Source: Prostheceraeus crozeri (taxonomy: Eukaryota; Platyhelminthes; Polycladida; Euryleptidae). From it: a stretch of 64,000 nt of DNA. Made by a program: the position numbers and the translations under genes. Of this stretch, positions 49,195-61,658 are shown piece after piece. Every line of letters begins with the position of its first letter. Positions within the stretch are counted from its first letter, which is position 1. The stretch spans positions 124,001 to 188,000 of the forward strand of contig CAJQUW010007426.1 in assembly GCA_907163375.1 (NCBI GenBank), in the 5' to 3' direction. A model generated the notes under the pieces. It was not told the origin of the DNA, ran no database searches, and worked only from the letters and a program-made list of their open reading frames with translations.

Positions 49195-49380
49195 TGGTGG
49201 TCTCCGTGGCATAGTCGTTAAGTGCTTGGCCTAGTGAGGCCGAGCCCCAAAAGAGTGAATGAAAGTCGTCAGGTAGGGCATCCGGCCTAAAAAATTACAA
49301 CGCTCCTGACTGAAGTCAGACTACGTCAGCACCGTCCAAGCCCCCTGTAAGGGAGAGTAGTGACATGAAACCTTCATTTA
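49195..49380 (+). mobile_element. tRNA-derived SINE-like sequence
   Basis: TGGCATAGTCG at 49207-49217 matches a pol III A box within a Leu/Ser-tRNA-like start (TCCGTGGCATAGTCGTTAAG). A body segment, GGTAGGGCATCCGGCCTAAA, resembles the conserved body of several invertebrate and fish SINEs. A clear B box and a poly(A) or simple tail are missing, so this is a decayed copy rather than a tRNA gene. Confidence 0.45.
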
Positions 49381-50971
49381 ACCATACGGTATGTAGAGTG
49401 TGTACCTTACAATAAGTATCATAGAAAAAATATCATTATGCATATTATACGAAACAGTAAAAAATAACGTGTTCCCTCTGGAAATTTTCATTGTAGCTTT
49501 TGACTCCAATACCATAATTCGCGTTTCAGAAAGGCTATCCTTGAGTTCGACTTTGTCATCATTTGTTTGTCAGTAGAAGATAATTATTCGTCTTCGTTCA
49601 TTATCTTGCATGAACTATTTATACTGTAATCAATCAGTTCATCAATTAGCTTATTATCATCATCAATATTATTATAATTCATCAATTCGATTTCTATGCT
49701 AGATGCTAACTTCTTTAAATAATCAAAAAATCACAGTCACTGAAAGCCTTCAAGAAAGCCTCTTTAATGACTTTTTGAATGGCGTATAGAAGTCATTGAT
49801 GTCTTATCCTCCCTTTCATTGATGTGTAATTTTTGTTGCACGACCATATCGAAAAAGGGATCCTTCCTAACGCGTTTCGAGCTTAAATGAAGTTTTTATT
49901 ATTATTAATCAAGATTCAGATGCAACGACAAATTGCCATGTGGCTTCGCACCTGATCCACATTTCATTATAGATGAATGTTTTTAGGTTAGTATATTAAC
50001 AGCGGAGCTTAATATGTTTATGGATGTAAGAAGTGTCAGCAGGTCAGAATTCTTGAAATTGCTTCAATTGATCGAACTTGTCTAATAATAATTGCATCAA
50101 AATTATTCATTTCTGAATTGTTTGATAAATATACCATTTGCTCGCTAGATTAGTCACATTTTCCGTTCGTTCAATCCTAGCACTCACTAAAAATGAGAAA
50201 GCCGACGTTCACTCGAATGCACTGATCAGCACTCAAACGCATCATTCAGGCAAAACTTCTGTGCATACAAAAAATCTATTTTACACAGAGTGGGCAATTA
50301 TCCCAAGGCAACACAGCCACTTTGAGAAATATTTCCACTTGAAGGAAAATTAAGCTGGCTCATTTCATGAAGATGAATGAATATTAAGACCCATTTTGAG
50401 TAGAGCTGGCTCACCGATTCGCACGTTAGCACAATGGCTCACTAGAACTCCAATTCCTTGTCATGAATATGTCACTAATTACTGTGCAATTGTTGGAAAT
50501 TACATTATATGTATTTAGCAGATAAATTTAAGAGCCCGTTTGACCTATAATCATCACTTCAGTGAATGCTAGCATGAGAAACCATTGACATAAAAGAATA
50601 TATGGTTACTAAACAAAGCCTTAGACGACCGTCTACATTTGAGTCCAATATTAGCTTTCCAGTGATAGTACTTTTCTCCATTTCATGCGATGTGATGGCG
50701 TTTCCGTTAAGAATAGTGTCTATTGCCGCAAACATTTTCTATGCTACACAAAAACATTTATATATCAATTGTCTGAGTCGGATGATTAAAAACCTATTTT
50801 ATGTTGTTGCGTTATTGCTTTGTCGTTGTTGGTTTTGGAGTTAAGTAAACTGCAACCACTACAAAAATAAATCATGTCTGTGGGAATTTAAAAATTTGAC
50901 TTCCTTGATGTTTTAGTAACTCGTTATGTCTCTGATCATGCGAAATAACAAAAATTGACGAAATATCCATC
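49381..50971. other. No gene recognised
   Basis: AT-rich flank 3' of the minus-strand zinc-finger exon; only short frames. Confidence 0.45.
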
Positions 50972-51606
50972 TTATGTCAATTGTGTTTGACTTTCGGAAT
51001 GTGTGCCCAAATGCCGTTTAAGATTACTTGACTTGAGAAATGCTTTTCCACAAAGCTGACATGCGTGCGGACGCTCACCCGTATGCGTGCGTTCATGCTC
51101 TTGTAAATGTTTCCTATGCTTGAAAGACTTTCCACAGAAATCACAAGAATATGGCCGCTCTCCAGAATGACTGAGTTCATGGTAAGTTAAATGCTTCTTT
51201 AGAACATAAGCTTTTCCACAAATATTGCAGATATGTCGGCGATCGTTGGTATGAATTTTGTAGTGATTTTTTAAAGTAGCATTTGCAGTAAAACATTTTC
51301 CACACAAATCACATGAAAAGGGACGAAAAATTTCTAGCTTGGACAAAATACTTGCAGATGGATTACTGTCAAGTGAAGTATTGTGCACTAGCGTATCTGT
51401 CGTTGGATGTTGAGTGGCTGTCGCAGAAAATGGAATGCCAAAATCATCAGCAGAATGTTTACCAGTTATAGTGAGATTATCACTTTGAGAAGTTGCTTGC
51501 TCATTATGCGAAAATTCATGGTGTTCATAAGTGGAGTTATGCTGCTGATCACTGACACCCAAAGATTTTGTAATACGTTCGATAGGAAAGGAGGATCCTG
51601 GATTGT
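50972..51606 (-). CDS. C2H2 zinc-finger protein, last exon
   Basis: The exon begins at 51606 after a clear acceptor (GCTTCTCTTTCAG); upstream in-frame codons are intronic. A ~100-residue Ser/Thr/His-rich linker precedes four C2H2 fingers near the C-terminus: CDLCGKCFTANATLKNHYKI, CNICGKAYVLKKHLTYHELS, CDFCGKSFKHRKHLQEHERT and CQLCGKAFLKSSNLKRHLGT, joined by SGERPYS/TGERPHA linkers. The stop follows 10 residues after the last finger. The start codon must lie in an upstream exon. It is a different gene from the one at 19660 but with the same design (disordered lead plus array in the last exon). Role: DNA-binding nuclear protein, target unknown. No lesion is seen. Confidence 0.85.
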
Positions 51607-51945
51607 CTGAAAGAGAAGCAAAATAAATATTGCTATAACACACCCATACGACAAGCAAGTTTAGAAACACAAACGTTTAAAAATCCACTAATTTTGTACT
51701 ATTGGATTTTATTTTCCCTTCACTTTACATCTTTACTTGTACTTCAATCCCAATGACGGTTCCGGAGAATATTCATCAGTTACAAGACAAGTGAATCAAC
51801 AGTCAAACAACACAGACAAGTCTACATCAAATACATTTGTGTTTAATAACTGCACATTCAGTGGATGTAACTTTTGACTTCTTCTGCAGTAAGCTTTGTT
51901 ATCATTCTAATACATTATAATTGTTGTGAGTTCTTTTATACCAGC

Positions 51946-52010
51946 GCTACAGTAGATTAAATATTAAATTAAAAGCCTCCTGGTCTGTAGGTCATTTAAT
52001 CTACTATAGC
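51946..52010. repeat. 17 bp-arm hairpin
   Basis: 51946-51962 and 51994-52010 pair at 16 of 17 positions (AGTAGATTAAAT core). Confidence 0.6.
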
Positions 52011-52139
52011 AATCTCATGGGAATTTAGGTTATCATATGGAGATGTATAGATATCTGAAACTTTCGTCAGTATTTAGACAGTTTTTCGTCTACTTAGAAA
52101 ATACACGGAGACATAGGGGATGGAGGAATAGAAATGTAC

Positions 52140-52234
52140 AGTAACCTACTGTCTGCGAGGAGTTACACGGTGAGAATCTCCGAGCCGAAGGCGAGGAGAT
52201 TTCTGTGTAACTCCGAGTAGACAGCTAGGTTACT
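52140..52234. repeat. ~40 bp-arm hairpin, MITE-like
   Basis: AGTAACCTACTGTCTGCGAG at 52140 and its near-inverse ending at 52234 form imperfect ~40 bp arms around GAGCCGAAGGCGA. Confidence 0.75.
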
Positions 52235-52412
52235 GATATGTAACCCATGAGAAGATATGAAATATGCCTATGCCCAATCTGAGATCCAATACCATAGATC
52301 TATGTTGCGCTCTATCATGGACTCCTAGATATATAACACCTAGACTGAAAGCTGAAATTCATTTATACACAAGACGGCTAATTTGACTCTGACAGGAGAT
52401 AGAGAAAAGTAC

Positions 52413-53120
52413 TACAGATTGTTTCATAAAAAATGGATCACCCTTAAACATCGCCTTAACTTCAACTTTGTCTAACTCCGCCAAACTTGAACGAATTTCT
52501 CTGAAATTTGGAAAATATGTTAGTTGTGCTTACTAATATCATTGTTGGAAATTTCAAGCATGAATATTGAGTTGTTTTCCTGTTATAGATAAAAAAGTAG
52601 TAGATAATTTGATCTTCATTTAGCAATGTTACACAAAATCATACCTCACTCTTATTAAATTACATTTGTTTCCTTTGTTATGTAATATGTTGTTCTACAA
52701 GCCAAAAGCTATCAAGCAAAACAAAAATAAAGAAAATCGGTCAATCAGAGCCAGTATAGCACCATTATTCATCAACAATAATGTAACGGCTACATGTGAT
52801 TACGTTCACTGCTACCTACAGATGGCGTATCACAACTTACGTCACTGTTAAAAAGAGAGTGGAGAAAGTTAGATCAGTCAAAAATCAACAATGTCATCGA
52901 ATCAATGCCTAGACGAATTGGTAATGTCATTGACAATAAGGGTAGGGCCACAAAATATTAGCTTCTTAAGAACCGTTACTGCATCATAGCTTATCAGATT
53001 ATATAAGGACACTTAAATATATTAGGGACATGAAATAACATGAAAAATGCTTTCTATATCATACTTATGTTTTATTTAGTCAAATTTTGGGATGATCCAC
53101 TTTTTATGAAACGGACTGTA
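52413..53120. mobile_element. 704 bp mariner-like MITE inside the left arm
   Basis: TA flanks (52413-52414, 53119-53120) bracket ends CAGATTGTTTCATAAAAAAT and, inverted, CAGTCCGTTTCATAAAAAGT, about 26 bp with four mismatches. The uninterrupted right arm of the host element shows the empty site. TA duplication and TIR type suggest Tc1/mariner/pogo mobilisation. Confidence 0.7.
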
Positions 53121-53959
53121 GTTATCAAATGAAAGTGAGGTGATTTGAGAAAAAGAAGTAGGAATTTCTGGAAATCAGAGGAACATGGGATTGAAACCAA
53201 CTGATCATCGTTGACTGATTATGGAATATTGACAATATTAAATGGAACAATAGCGTTTGACAGCATGATTTGTACAATGTACGTAGTGCGTAAAATTATG
53301 GTCAGTGTAGACAGTATCAGCAGCGGCAGCTTGAGTCTGCATCAGTTTGTAATGTGAAACGTGTCCTATCCGGCCTTGATTCAGGCCCTACATTAGTGTG
53401 GAATATTAATTGTCAAGTGAAAACGAGATGACTTAGGAAAAAGAAGTTAAACTTTCTGGAAATCAGACGAATGGGATTGCAATCAACTGATCATCGTTTT
53501 ACTCACTAATGAAGGACATTGAAAACTTGTCACCTTGAGCTTATATCATCTATCAGATTTGAGAGTGTAATGTTTTTGAGAAATTACTTCAAATTGCTGC
53601 ACCGTTGTCATCATACCACCTTGTGTTGGTCAGGATGTCGTTTTATCAGTTCAATTGTATGCACAGTGAAAAATACAGCTTCTGTGAGCTTTATGATAAT
53701 CCCCTTCTTGGATCTGTATTGTGCTGAGTCGCAGTTTGGTAGTGGAGGACGAATTTTTAATTTGGAGAAAGATATCATTATAGACTATACAGTGATGAAG
53801 CGTTCGATGTGGTCTTTGCACTGTGGACTCCAATTCACAGAAGTACTGAAAATGGTTCAAACATATCTTTCCGATCGAAAGATCAACATCTCGTACAACA
53901 GCCAGGTTACTTAAAAATTCCGGATCTGGTTGTTTGCTGAAAGTATGTCCATGTGGTTC

Positions 53960-55200
53960 CATGGTTGGTCAGGCTAGGTTGTTGTGCATGTTTGGACTTG
54001 GATTTGGAGGGGTAGGGGAGGAATATTGTGGGAAGGTTGTGGGGGGTGGGGTGGGATTGGGTGGGGATGGAGTGGGATATGTAGAGATTGTAGGGTTTTT
54101 TTTTTTTGTTTTTATTTTTTTGATTATTGGGGGTGGGCTGTTTGGGGGCTACCTTGTCGCGGGGGGTGTGTGTCCTGAGTTGAAGTGCTTGGTCACTGCT
54201 GGGCTGAAGTTACTTTCTTGAGGATATGGGGTCGGGGGGGTTTGGGGTGGCAGGGGACGTGGTGGTTTTTTAGGGGGCTTGAGTAATCTAGCGGTGGGGT
54301 TTACTGGTAGGATGGGAGATAGGGTGGGGAGTGATGAGGGGTGAGGATGGAAGATGTGGGGTAGGTTGTGTGGGGTGGTTTATATGTTTGTGTGTGTTGA
54401 GATAGTTAAGGTGGGGGTTGGTATTATTATGGGGAAAGAGGGGAGTGTGATTGGGATGGAAGAGGTTTTGGGGGGGGCGAGAGGGACTTTTGTCTGTTTG
54501 TACTGGCTGGTGGGTTTGAACTGCTGATGCATTGTGCTGGTTGGGGGATGATTGGGTAGATGGATTAACGTTGGTGAGTGGTGGATTTGGATGGGGCCTT
54601 GGTAGGGCAAACTTGATTTTATCCTGGTTTAATGTATTCCGCTTAGCTGTTTGGGTTGTATGTTAGTTGGTTTGTCAAAATATGGAACATTTTTGCATCG
54701 TGATGAGGCTAGGTGCTGGGTTGTTAGGCGGCTATTAGTGGCTAGGTAGTAGTATGGGAGATTCTTGGTGGGCACTGGTGGATACTTCTAGGGGTAATTC
54801 TCAGCTGCCACTGTGGTGTTGATTTATGAGTGACAAGTTAGCGGGTGGAATTTGCGGGCACAGGGTCAAAGTTGGATGGATGGGGGGGGGGAGGAGGAGG
54901 TGGGGGGAGAATTTTTAATTTTTTTTCCATGAATCGTTGGTATTGTTTGGTATTGGTATGGTGGTTGGTTGCTATCCAGGTGGTACGTGGGGACTAGATG
55001 GGTGTCACAGAGGGGGTTGGGGGTAGGAGTGAGAGGGTTTCTGCAGTATGTGAGTTTTGGGGACCTCTCGTTTGGTGGGACTGTGATTGGCCCCACGGGT
55101 GTGGTCATAGGGTCTCATGGTATTTTCGGTGGGCCAGATCACTTCTTGCTGCCGATGCGGTGTATGCTACTCTGACCCTTTTTTTGTACGCCTAATACGT
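53960..55200 (+). repeat. Strand-asymmetric G/T-rich block
   Basis: About 1.2 kb in which the plus strand is dominated by G and T with many GGGG and GGGTGGGG runs and few C. It lies in the interior of the inverted-repeat element and ends at its right arm. Frames across it are low-complexity and not genes. Confidence 0.8.
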
Positions 55201-56235
55201 TATGGGGACTATTCTTGCGGGGGATTTCGCTATTGTTCCATTTAATATTGTCAATATTCCATAATCAGTCAACGATGATCAGTTGGTTTCAATCCCATGT
55301 TCCTCTGATTTCCAGAAATTCCTACTTCTTTTTCTCAAATCATCTCACTTTCATTTGATAACTAATACTTTTCTCTATCTCCTGTCAGAGTCAAATTAGC
55401 CGTCTTGTGTATAAATGAATTTCAGCTTTCAGTCCAGGTGTTATATATGTAGGAGTCCATGGCTCTATAGATCCATTTTTATAACAAACTTAGATATTTC
55501 AATGAAACACAAACTAAACAATATCTTAAATATCTTAGTGATTTCAGCGGAGAAATACTTGACTTTGAATTGAGCGGAGAAATACAAATGGAAGTATATG
55601 ATCATGGAAATCTAAGAATTCCACAAAATAGGTCAAATATAGTCTATCCTTTTATGAAATAGGAGAGGAAGAGCACGGTCATCAACTGTGCAGTAGTGAA
55701 CTTTAATGATGAGCTGTTTAACTTTGACATTGAGGAAAAGCAGTAGAAAAAGGCTACGATCAAACAAGAAAGGAATTGAAAGAATTCCAGACTCAATACT
55801 AAGACGATAGAAAAGTCGCGCTTTACTTCAACTGATTCAAGCGAAGGCATCAATAATGGAAAGTGGCTCGTGACTACCAGAGTAAGGTATCAAAAGCACT
55901 GAATGAGGATTGCCTATCAAAAGATGGAGATGAACTATCTGTTTGACTGCTTCTTCATAGAGCTCAAGAAACAAAATGGCGATCTGTATCCACTTCCTAC
56001 ATGGAAATATTTTATATTTTCTATAACAATAAGTAGTAAGTAAAACTCCACTTCTGGACCGCGCAAGATGGCCGCCGTCGCTGACGTCCCCCCCTCTGGA
56101 ACGACAGAGTGTCGTGGTGTGCCGGCCAAGTGCGTCCGCCAGGTTCGCTGACGTCCCCCCCCTGGTCGGCCGTCGTATAGCGCGCGGTGATGTGCTGTCC
56201 AGGTTGGCGTGGTGTGCCGGCCAGGTTGGGAGGGT

Positions 56236-59200
56236 GGACTGTTGTAGCTCACCTGAAAAAATCCTAAGTGTCAGAGTGGCTTTGTATGGGTAAAATTTTG
56301 AAAATTTTCCAAAGTGTGGCATTTCGACCTGGGACCTTCACCAAAGTTTGTTTCATCAAATTCCACTGACCCCCCCGACAGCAATCTTCTAACTTTGGTT
56401 CTAGTGGACGGATTTTGTCTTACAGCTACTCGTTTGAAAGAGGAGAAAAAACTGCTCGACGCCATTTTTTGTTGCGAGTCAATCGGACCAGCCGTTCAAA
56501 AGTTAGAGCTGTTACAAGATTTTAGGTCGGAGCTCACCTGAAAAAATCCTAAGTGTCAGAGTGACTTTGTATGGGTAAAATTTTGAAAATTTTCCAAAGT
56601 GTGGCATTTCGACGTGGGACCCTCACCAAAACATTTTTCATCAAATTTCACTGACCCCCCCCCTCGAGAGAGCTAGCTTCGATCTTGGCTTCTAGTGGAC
56701 GGATTTTGTCGTGCAATAGCTCGTTTGAAAGCTAAGAGTGAGACAAATTCAGTGAAAGAAACGCCTTGTTCATATCTGTCTTCGTTTAGGTGTGAGACGC
56801 CATTTAAGATTTTAGGTCGGAGCTCACCTTAAAAAATCCTAAGTGTCAGAGTGGCTGTGTATGGGTAAAATTTTGAAAATTTTCCAAAGTGTGGCATTTC
56901 GACCTGGGACCTTCACCAAAGTTTGTTTCATCAAATTTCACTGACCCCCCCCCCCGACAGCAATCTTCTAACTTTGGTTCTAGTGGACGGATTTTGTCTT
57001 ACAGCTACTCGTTTGAAAGAGGAGAAAAAACTGCTCGACGCCATTTTTTGTTGCGAGTCAATCGGACCAGCCGTTCAAAAGTTAGAGCTGTTACAAGATT
57101 TTAGGTCGGAGCTCACCTGAAAAAATCCTAAGTGTCAGAGTGACTTTGTATGGGTAAAATTTTGAAAATTTTCCAAAGTGTGGCATTTCGACGTGGGACC
57201 CTCACCAAAACATTTTTCATCAAATTTCACTGACCCCCCCCTCTCGAGAGAGCTAGCTTCGATCTTGGCTTCTAGTGGACGGATTTTGTCGTGCAATAGC
57301 TCGTTTGAAAGCTAAGAGTGAGACAAATTCAGTGAAAGAAACGCCTTGTTCATATCTGTCTTCGTTTAGGTGTGAGACGCCATTTAAGATTTTAGGTCGG
57401 AGCTCACCTGAAAAAATCCTAAGTGTCAGAGTGGCTGTGTATGGGTAAAATTTTGAAAATTTTCCAAAGTGTGGCATTTCGACCTGGGACCTTCACCAAA
57501 ACATTTTTCATCAAATTTCACTGACCCCCCCCCCCCGACAGCAATCTTCTAACTTTGGTTCTAGTGGACGGATTTTGTCTTACAGCTACTCGTTTGAAAG
57601 AGGAGAAAAAACTGCTCGACGCCATTTTTTGTTGCGAGTCAATCGGAACAGCCGTTCAAAAGTTAGAGCTGTTACAAGATTTTAGGTCGGAGCTCACCTG
57701 AAAAAATCCTAAGTGTCAGAGTGGCTTTGTATGGGTAAAATTTTGAAAATTTTCCAAAGTGTGGCATTTCGACGTGGGACCTTCACCAAAACATTTTTCA
57801 TCAAATTTCACTGACCCCCCCCCTCGGGAGAGCTAGCTTCGATCTTGGCTTCTAGTGGACGGATTTTGTCGTGCAATAGCTCGTTTGAAAGCTAAGAGTG
57901 AGACAAATTCAGTGAAAGAAACGCCTTGTTCATATCTGTCTTCGTTTAGGTGTGAGACGCCATTTAAGATTTTAGGTCGGAGCTCACCTGAAAAAATCCT
58001 AAGTGTCAGAGTGGCTTTGTATGGGTAAATTTTGAAAATTTTCCAAAGTGTGTCATTTCGACCTGGGACCTTCGCCAAAACACTTTTCATTAAATTTCAC
58101 TGACCTCCCCCCCCTTGGGAGAGCTAGCTTCGATCTTGGCTTCTAGTGGACGGATTTTGTCGTGCAATAGCTCGTTTGAAAGCTAAGAGTGAGACAAATT
58201 CAGTGAAAGAAACGCCTTGTTCATATCTGTCTTCGTTTAGGTGTGAGACGCCATTTAAGATTTTAGGTCGGAGCTCACCTGAAAAAATCCTAAGTGTCAG
58301 AGTGGCTTTGTATGGGTAAAATTTTGAAAATTTTCCAAAGTGTGGCATTTCGACCTGGGACCTTCACCAAAGTTTGTTTCATCAAATTTCACTGACCCCC
58401 CCCCCCCCCGACAGCAATCTTCTAACTTTGGTTCTAGTGGACGGATTTTGTCTTACAGCTACTCGTTTGAAAGAGGAGAAAAAACTGCTCGACGCCATTT
58501 TTTGTTGCGAGTCAATCGGACCAGCCGTTCAAAAGTTAGAGCTGTTACAAGATTTTAGGTCGGAGCTCACCTGAAAAAATCCTAAGTGTCAGAGTGACTT
58601 TGTATGGGTAAAATTTTGAAAATTTTCCAAAGTGTGGCATTTCGACGTGGGACCCTCACCAAAACATTTTTCATCAAATTTCACTGACCCCCCCCTCTCG
58701 AGAGAGCTAGCTTCGATCTTGGCTTCTAGTGGACGGATTTTGTCGTGCAATAGCTCGTTTGAAAGCTAAGAGTGAGACAAATTCAGTGAAAGAAACGCCT
58801 TGTTCATATCTGTCTTCGTTTAGGTGTGAGACGCCATTTAAGATTTTAGGTCGGAGCTCACCTGAAAAAATCCTAAGTGTCAGAGTGGCTGTGTATGGGT
58901 AAAATTTTGAAAATTTTCCAAAGTGTGGCATTTCGACCTGGGACCTTCACCAAAACATTTTTCATCAAATTTCACTGACCCCCCCCCCCCCCCGACAGCA
59001 ATCTTCTAACTTTGGTTCTAGTGGACGGATTTTGTCTTACAGCTACTCGTTTGAAAGAGGAGAAAAAACTGCTCGACGCCATTTTTTGTTGCGAGTCAAT
59101 CGGACCAGCCGTTCAAAAGTTAGAGCTGTTACAAGATTTTAGGTCGGAGCTCACCTGAAAAAATCCTAAGTGTCAGAGTGACTTTGTATGGGTAAAATTT

Positions 59201-60720
59201 TGAAAATTTTCCAAAGTGTGGCATTTCGACGTGGGACCCTCACCAAAACATTTTTCATCAAATTTCACTGACCCCCCCCTCGGGAGAGCTAGCTTCGAAA
59301 TATTGGCTTCTAGTGGACGGATTTTGTCGTGCAATAGCTCGTTTGAAAGCTAAGAGTGAGACAAATTCAGTGAAAGAAACGCCTTGTTCATATCTGTCTT
59401 CGTTCAAAAGTTAGAGCTGTTACAAGATTTTAGGTCGGAGCTCACCTGAAAAAATCCTAAGTGTCAGAGTGACTTTGTATGGGTAAAATTTTGAAAATTT
59501 TCCAAAGTGTGGCATTTCGACGTGGGACCCTCACCAAAACATTTTTCATCAAATTTCACTGACCCCCCCCCTCGAGAGAGCTAGCTTCGATCTTGGCTTC
59601 TAGTGGACGGATTTTGTCGTGCAATAGCTCGTTTGAAAGCTAAGAGTGAGACAAATTCAGTGAAAGAAACGCCTTGTTCATATCTGTCTTCGTTTAGGTG
59701 TGAGACGCCATTTAAGATTTTAGGTCGGAGCTCACCTGAAAAAATCCTAAGTGTCAGAGTGGCTGTGTATGGGTAAAATTTTGAAAATTTTCCAAAGTGT
59801 GGCATTTCGACCTGGGACCTTCACCAAAACATTTTTCATCAAATTTCACTGACCCCCCCCCCCCCCGACAGCAATCTTCTAACTTTGGTTCTAGTGGACG
59901 GATTTTGTCTTACAGCTACTCGTTTGAAAGAGGAGAAAAAACTGCTCGACGCCATTTTTTGTTGCGAGTCAATCGGAACAGCCGTTCAAAAGTTAGAGCT
60001 GTTACAAGATTTTAGGTCGGAGCTCACCTGAAAAAATCCTAAGTGTCAGAGTGGCTTTGTATGGGTAAAATTTTGAAAATTTTCCAAAGTGTGGCATTTC
60101 GACGTGGGACCTTCACCAAAACATTTTTCATCAAATTTCACTGACCCCCCCCCCTCGGGAGAGCTAGCTTCGATCTTGGCTTCTAGTGGACGGATTTTGT
60201 CGTGCAATAACTCGTTTGAAAGCTAAGAGTGAGACAAATTCAGTGAAAGAAACGCCTTGTTCATATCTGTCTTCGTTTAGGTGTGAGACGCCATTTAAGA
60301 TTTTAGGTCGGAGCTCACCTGAAAAAATCCTAAGTGTCAGAGTGGCTTTGTATGGGTAAAATTTTGAAAATTTTCCAAAGTGTGTCATTTCGACCTGGGA
60401 CCCTCACCAAAACATTTTTCATCAAATTTCACTGACCTCCCCCCCCTTGGGAGAGCTAGCTTCGATCTTGGCTTCTAGTGGACGGATTTTGTCGTGCAAT
60501 AGCTCGTTTGAAAGCTAAAAGTGAGACAAATTCAGTGAAAGAAACGCCTTGTTCATATCTGTCTTCGTTCAAAAGTTAGAGCTGTTACAAGATTTTAGGT
60601 CGGAGCTCACCTGAAAAAATCCTAAGTGTCAGAGTGGCTTTGTATGGGTAAAATTTTGAAAATTTTCCAAAGTGTGGCATTTCGACCTGGGACCGTCACC
60701 AAAACATTTTTCATCAAATT
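56236..60720 (+). repeat. ~291 bp tandem array with alternating A/B units
   Basis: The landmark GGAGCTCACCTGAAAAAATCC recurs sixteen times at about 291 bp spacing from 56246 to 60606. Two unit types alternate after the C-run: A (CGACAGCAATCTTCTAACTT...) and B (GAGAGAGCTAGCTTCGATCT...), giving a ~582 bp higher-order period, with local BB pairs and hybrid units near 59400 and 60570. Each unit has a run of 7 to about 15 C. Repeated short frames are repeat artefacts. Confidence 0.95.
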
Positions 60721-60870
60721 GCTTTGAACGAGGGGGGGAGGGGGGGTCCGTGAAATTAGATGAAAAATGTTTTGGTGAAGGTCCCAGGTCGAAATTCGGA
60801 AGTTTTAAATTTTTCAAAATTTTCACCACACTGGAGCTCTCACGCTTAGGAATTTTTTCACTTGTGGCAT
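60640..60870. repeat. Inverted terminal half-unit of the array
   Basis: After the last unit, a G-run and TGAAAAATGTTTTGGTGAAG (60759 onward) run in the opposite direction to the array, forming a large imperfect hairpin with 60640-60720. Confidence 0.8.
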
Positions 60871-61032
60871 GTTACATGGACATGTGCTGACGGACCGACT
60901 TCCCGTGGTCATATGAGAATGGTTCAGGTGTCATATGATAGAGAATGATAAGACGAATCGTTTGCAACAAACCGCATGTCGCTACGATGAATACTTTCGG
61001 AGATAGAGGCATTTTAAGTTTTCTTCCGAGCA

Positions 61033-61081
61033 TATATAAACCCCCGACAACGTAAGTCTGATCACTTCATCGAAAGACGAG
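61033..61081 (+). promoter_or_regulatory. TATA promoter and non-coding exon 1 of El-B gene 1
   Basis: TATATAAA at 61033-61040, likely start near 61064 (ATCACTTCAT), donor GACGAG|GTGAGC at 61082. The acceptor ATTATCTTACAG ends at 61639, just before the ATG at 61659. Same design as El-A at 29057. Confidence 0.7.
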
Positions 61082-61323
61082 GTGAGCGACGGTCGTCGCT
61101 CTGAGCTCCCGATATCGGGTGTTTCAAAGGATTCTATCTTTTGAAGTAGGCAAACTATCTTCTTACTTGAAAGTTTGTATGATAGAGTTTGATAGTGTCT
61201 TTACTACTGATAAATTTTTTTAAAAGTAGTATGAGTAGTGAAATGCGGAATTTTTAAAAAATTCTTTATTTTCAGTTTTTTCAAAGTTTTAACATGTAGA
61301 CTAAGGTTTTCAAGTATGCTGAG

Positions 61324-61347
61324 TTCAAATCTGCTATCAGATTTGAA
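61324..61347 (+). repeat. CTAT-loop hairpin in intron 1 of El-B gene 1
   Basis: TTCAAATCTG-CTAT-CAGATTTGAA, a perfect 10 bp stem with the same loop as the El-A hairpins. Confidence 0.75.
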
Positions 61348-61658
61348 ATTTAACTAAGTCTAAGGCAGCTTTGAGGGGTTAGATCCCAGCTACTGATCAC
61401 TACCTTTGACTCGGCGTTACTGTTACCACTTCGGGGCAGTGACAATAATGTCTTCAGCTGTAAAGAGCGGGTATCGGGGAAGATCTCTCACTTCCCTAGT
61501 GATAAGTACAAGGCCTTCGGGCTGTCGACGGGATCGAGTGCCACTCACTATACTCAAATCTATCATTCCTGGCTAAGTGTAATGCTTTAGGCTGTATACT
61601 ACATGATTCCAAACTTATACAAATTTCATTATCTTACAGTTAACAAGAAATCTCAGGC

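Larger units (their letters stand above)
52300..55470. mobile_element. 3.2 kb inverted-repeat element
   Basis: The right arm (55228-55465) is contiguous. Its inverse on the left is found in two blocks, 52315-52411 and 53120-53252, split by the insertion at 52415-53118. A further direct copy of part of the arm lies at 53413-53497. No transposase is recognised; the 53519-53914 frame has no domain. Confidence 0.7.

Noticed and set aside
49195-49280. tRNA gene on the plus strand
   Set aside because: Only an A box-like start is present; no B box, no acceptor stem or cloverleaf can be completed, and a SINE-body-like segment follows.
53519-53914. 131-residue plus-strand ORF
   Set aside because: No domain; the neighbouring sequence is a partial copy of the inverted-repeat arm, so the frame is probably chance.
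53960-55200. Telomere-like repeat
   Set aside because: G/T-rich but without any regular short unit such as TTAGGG.
56236-60890. Repeated 60-85 residue ORFs on both strands
   Set aside because: All are translations of the ~291 bp tandem unit; none has a domain or its own promoter.
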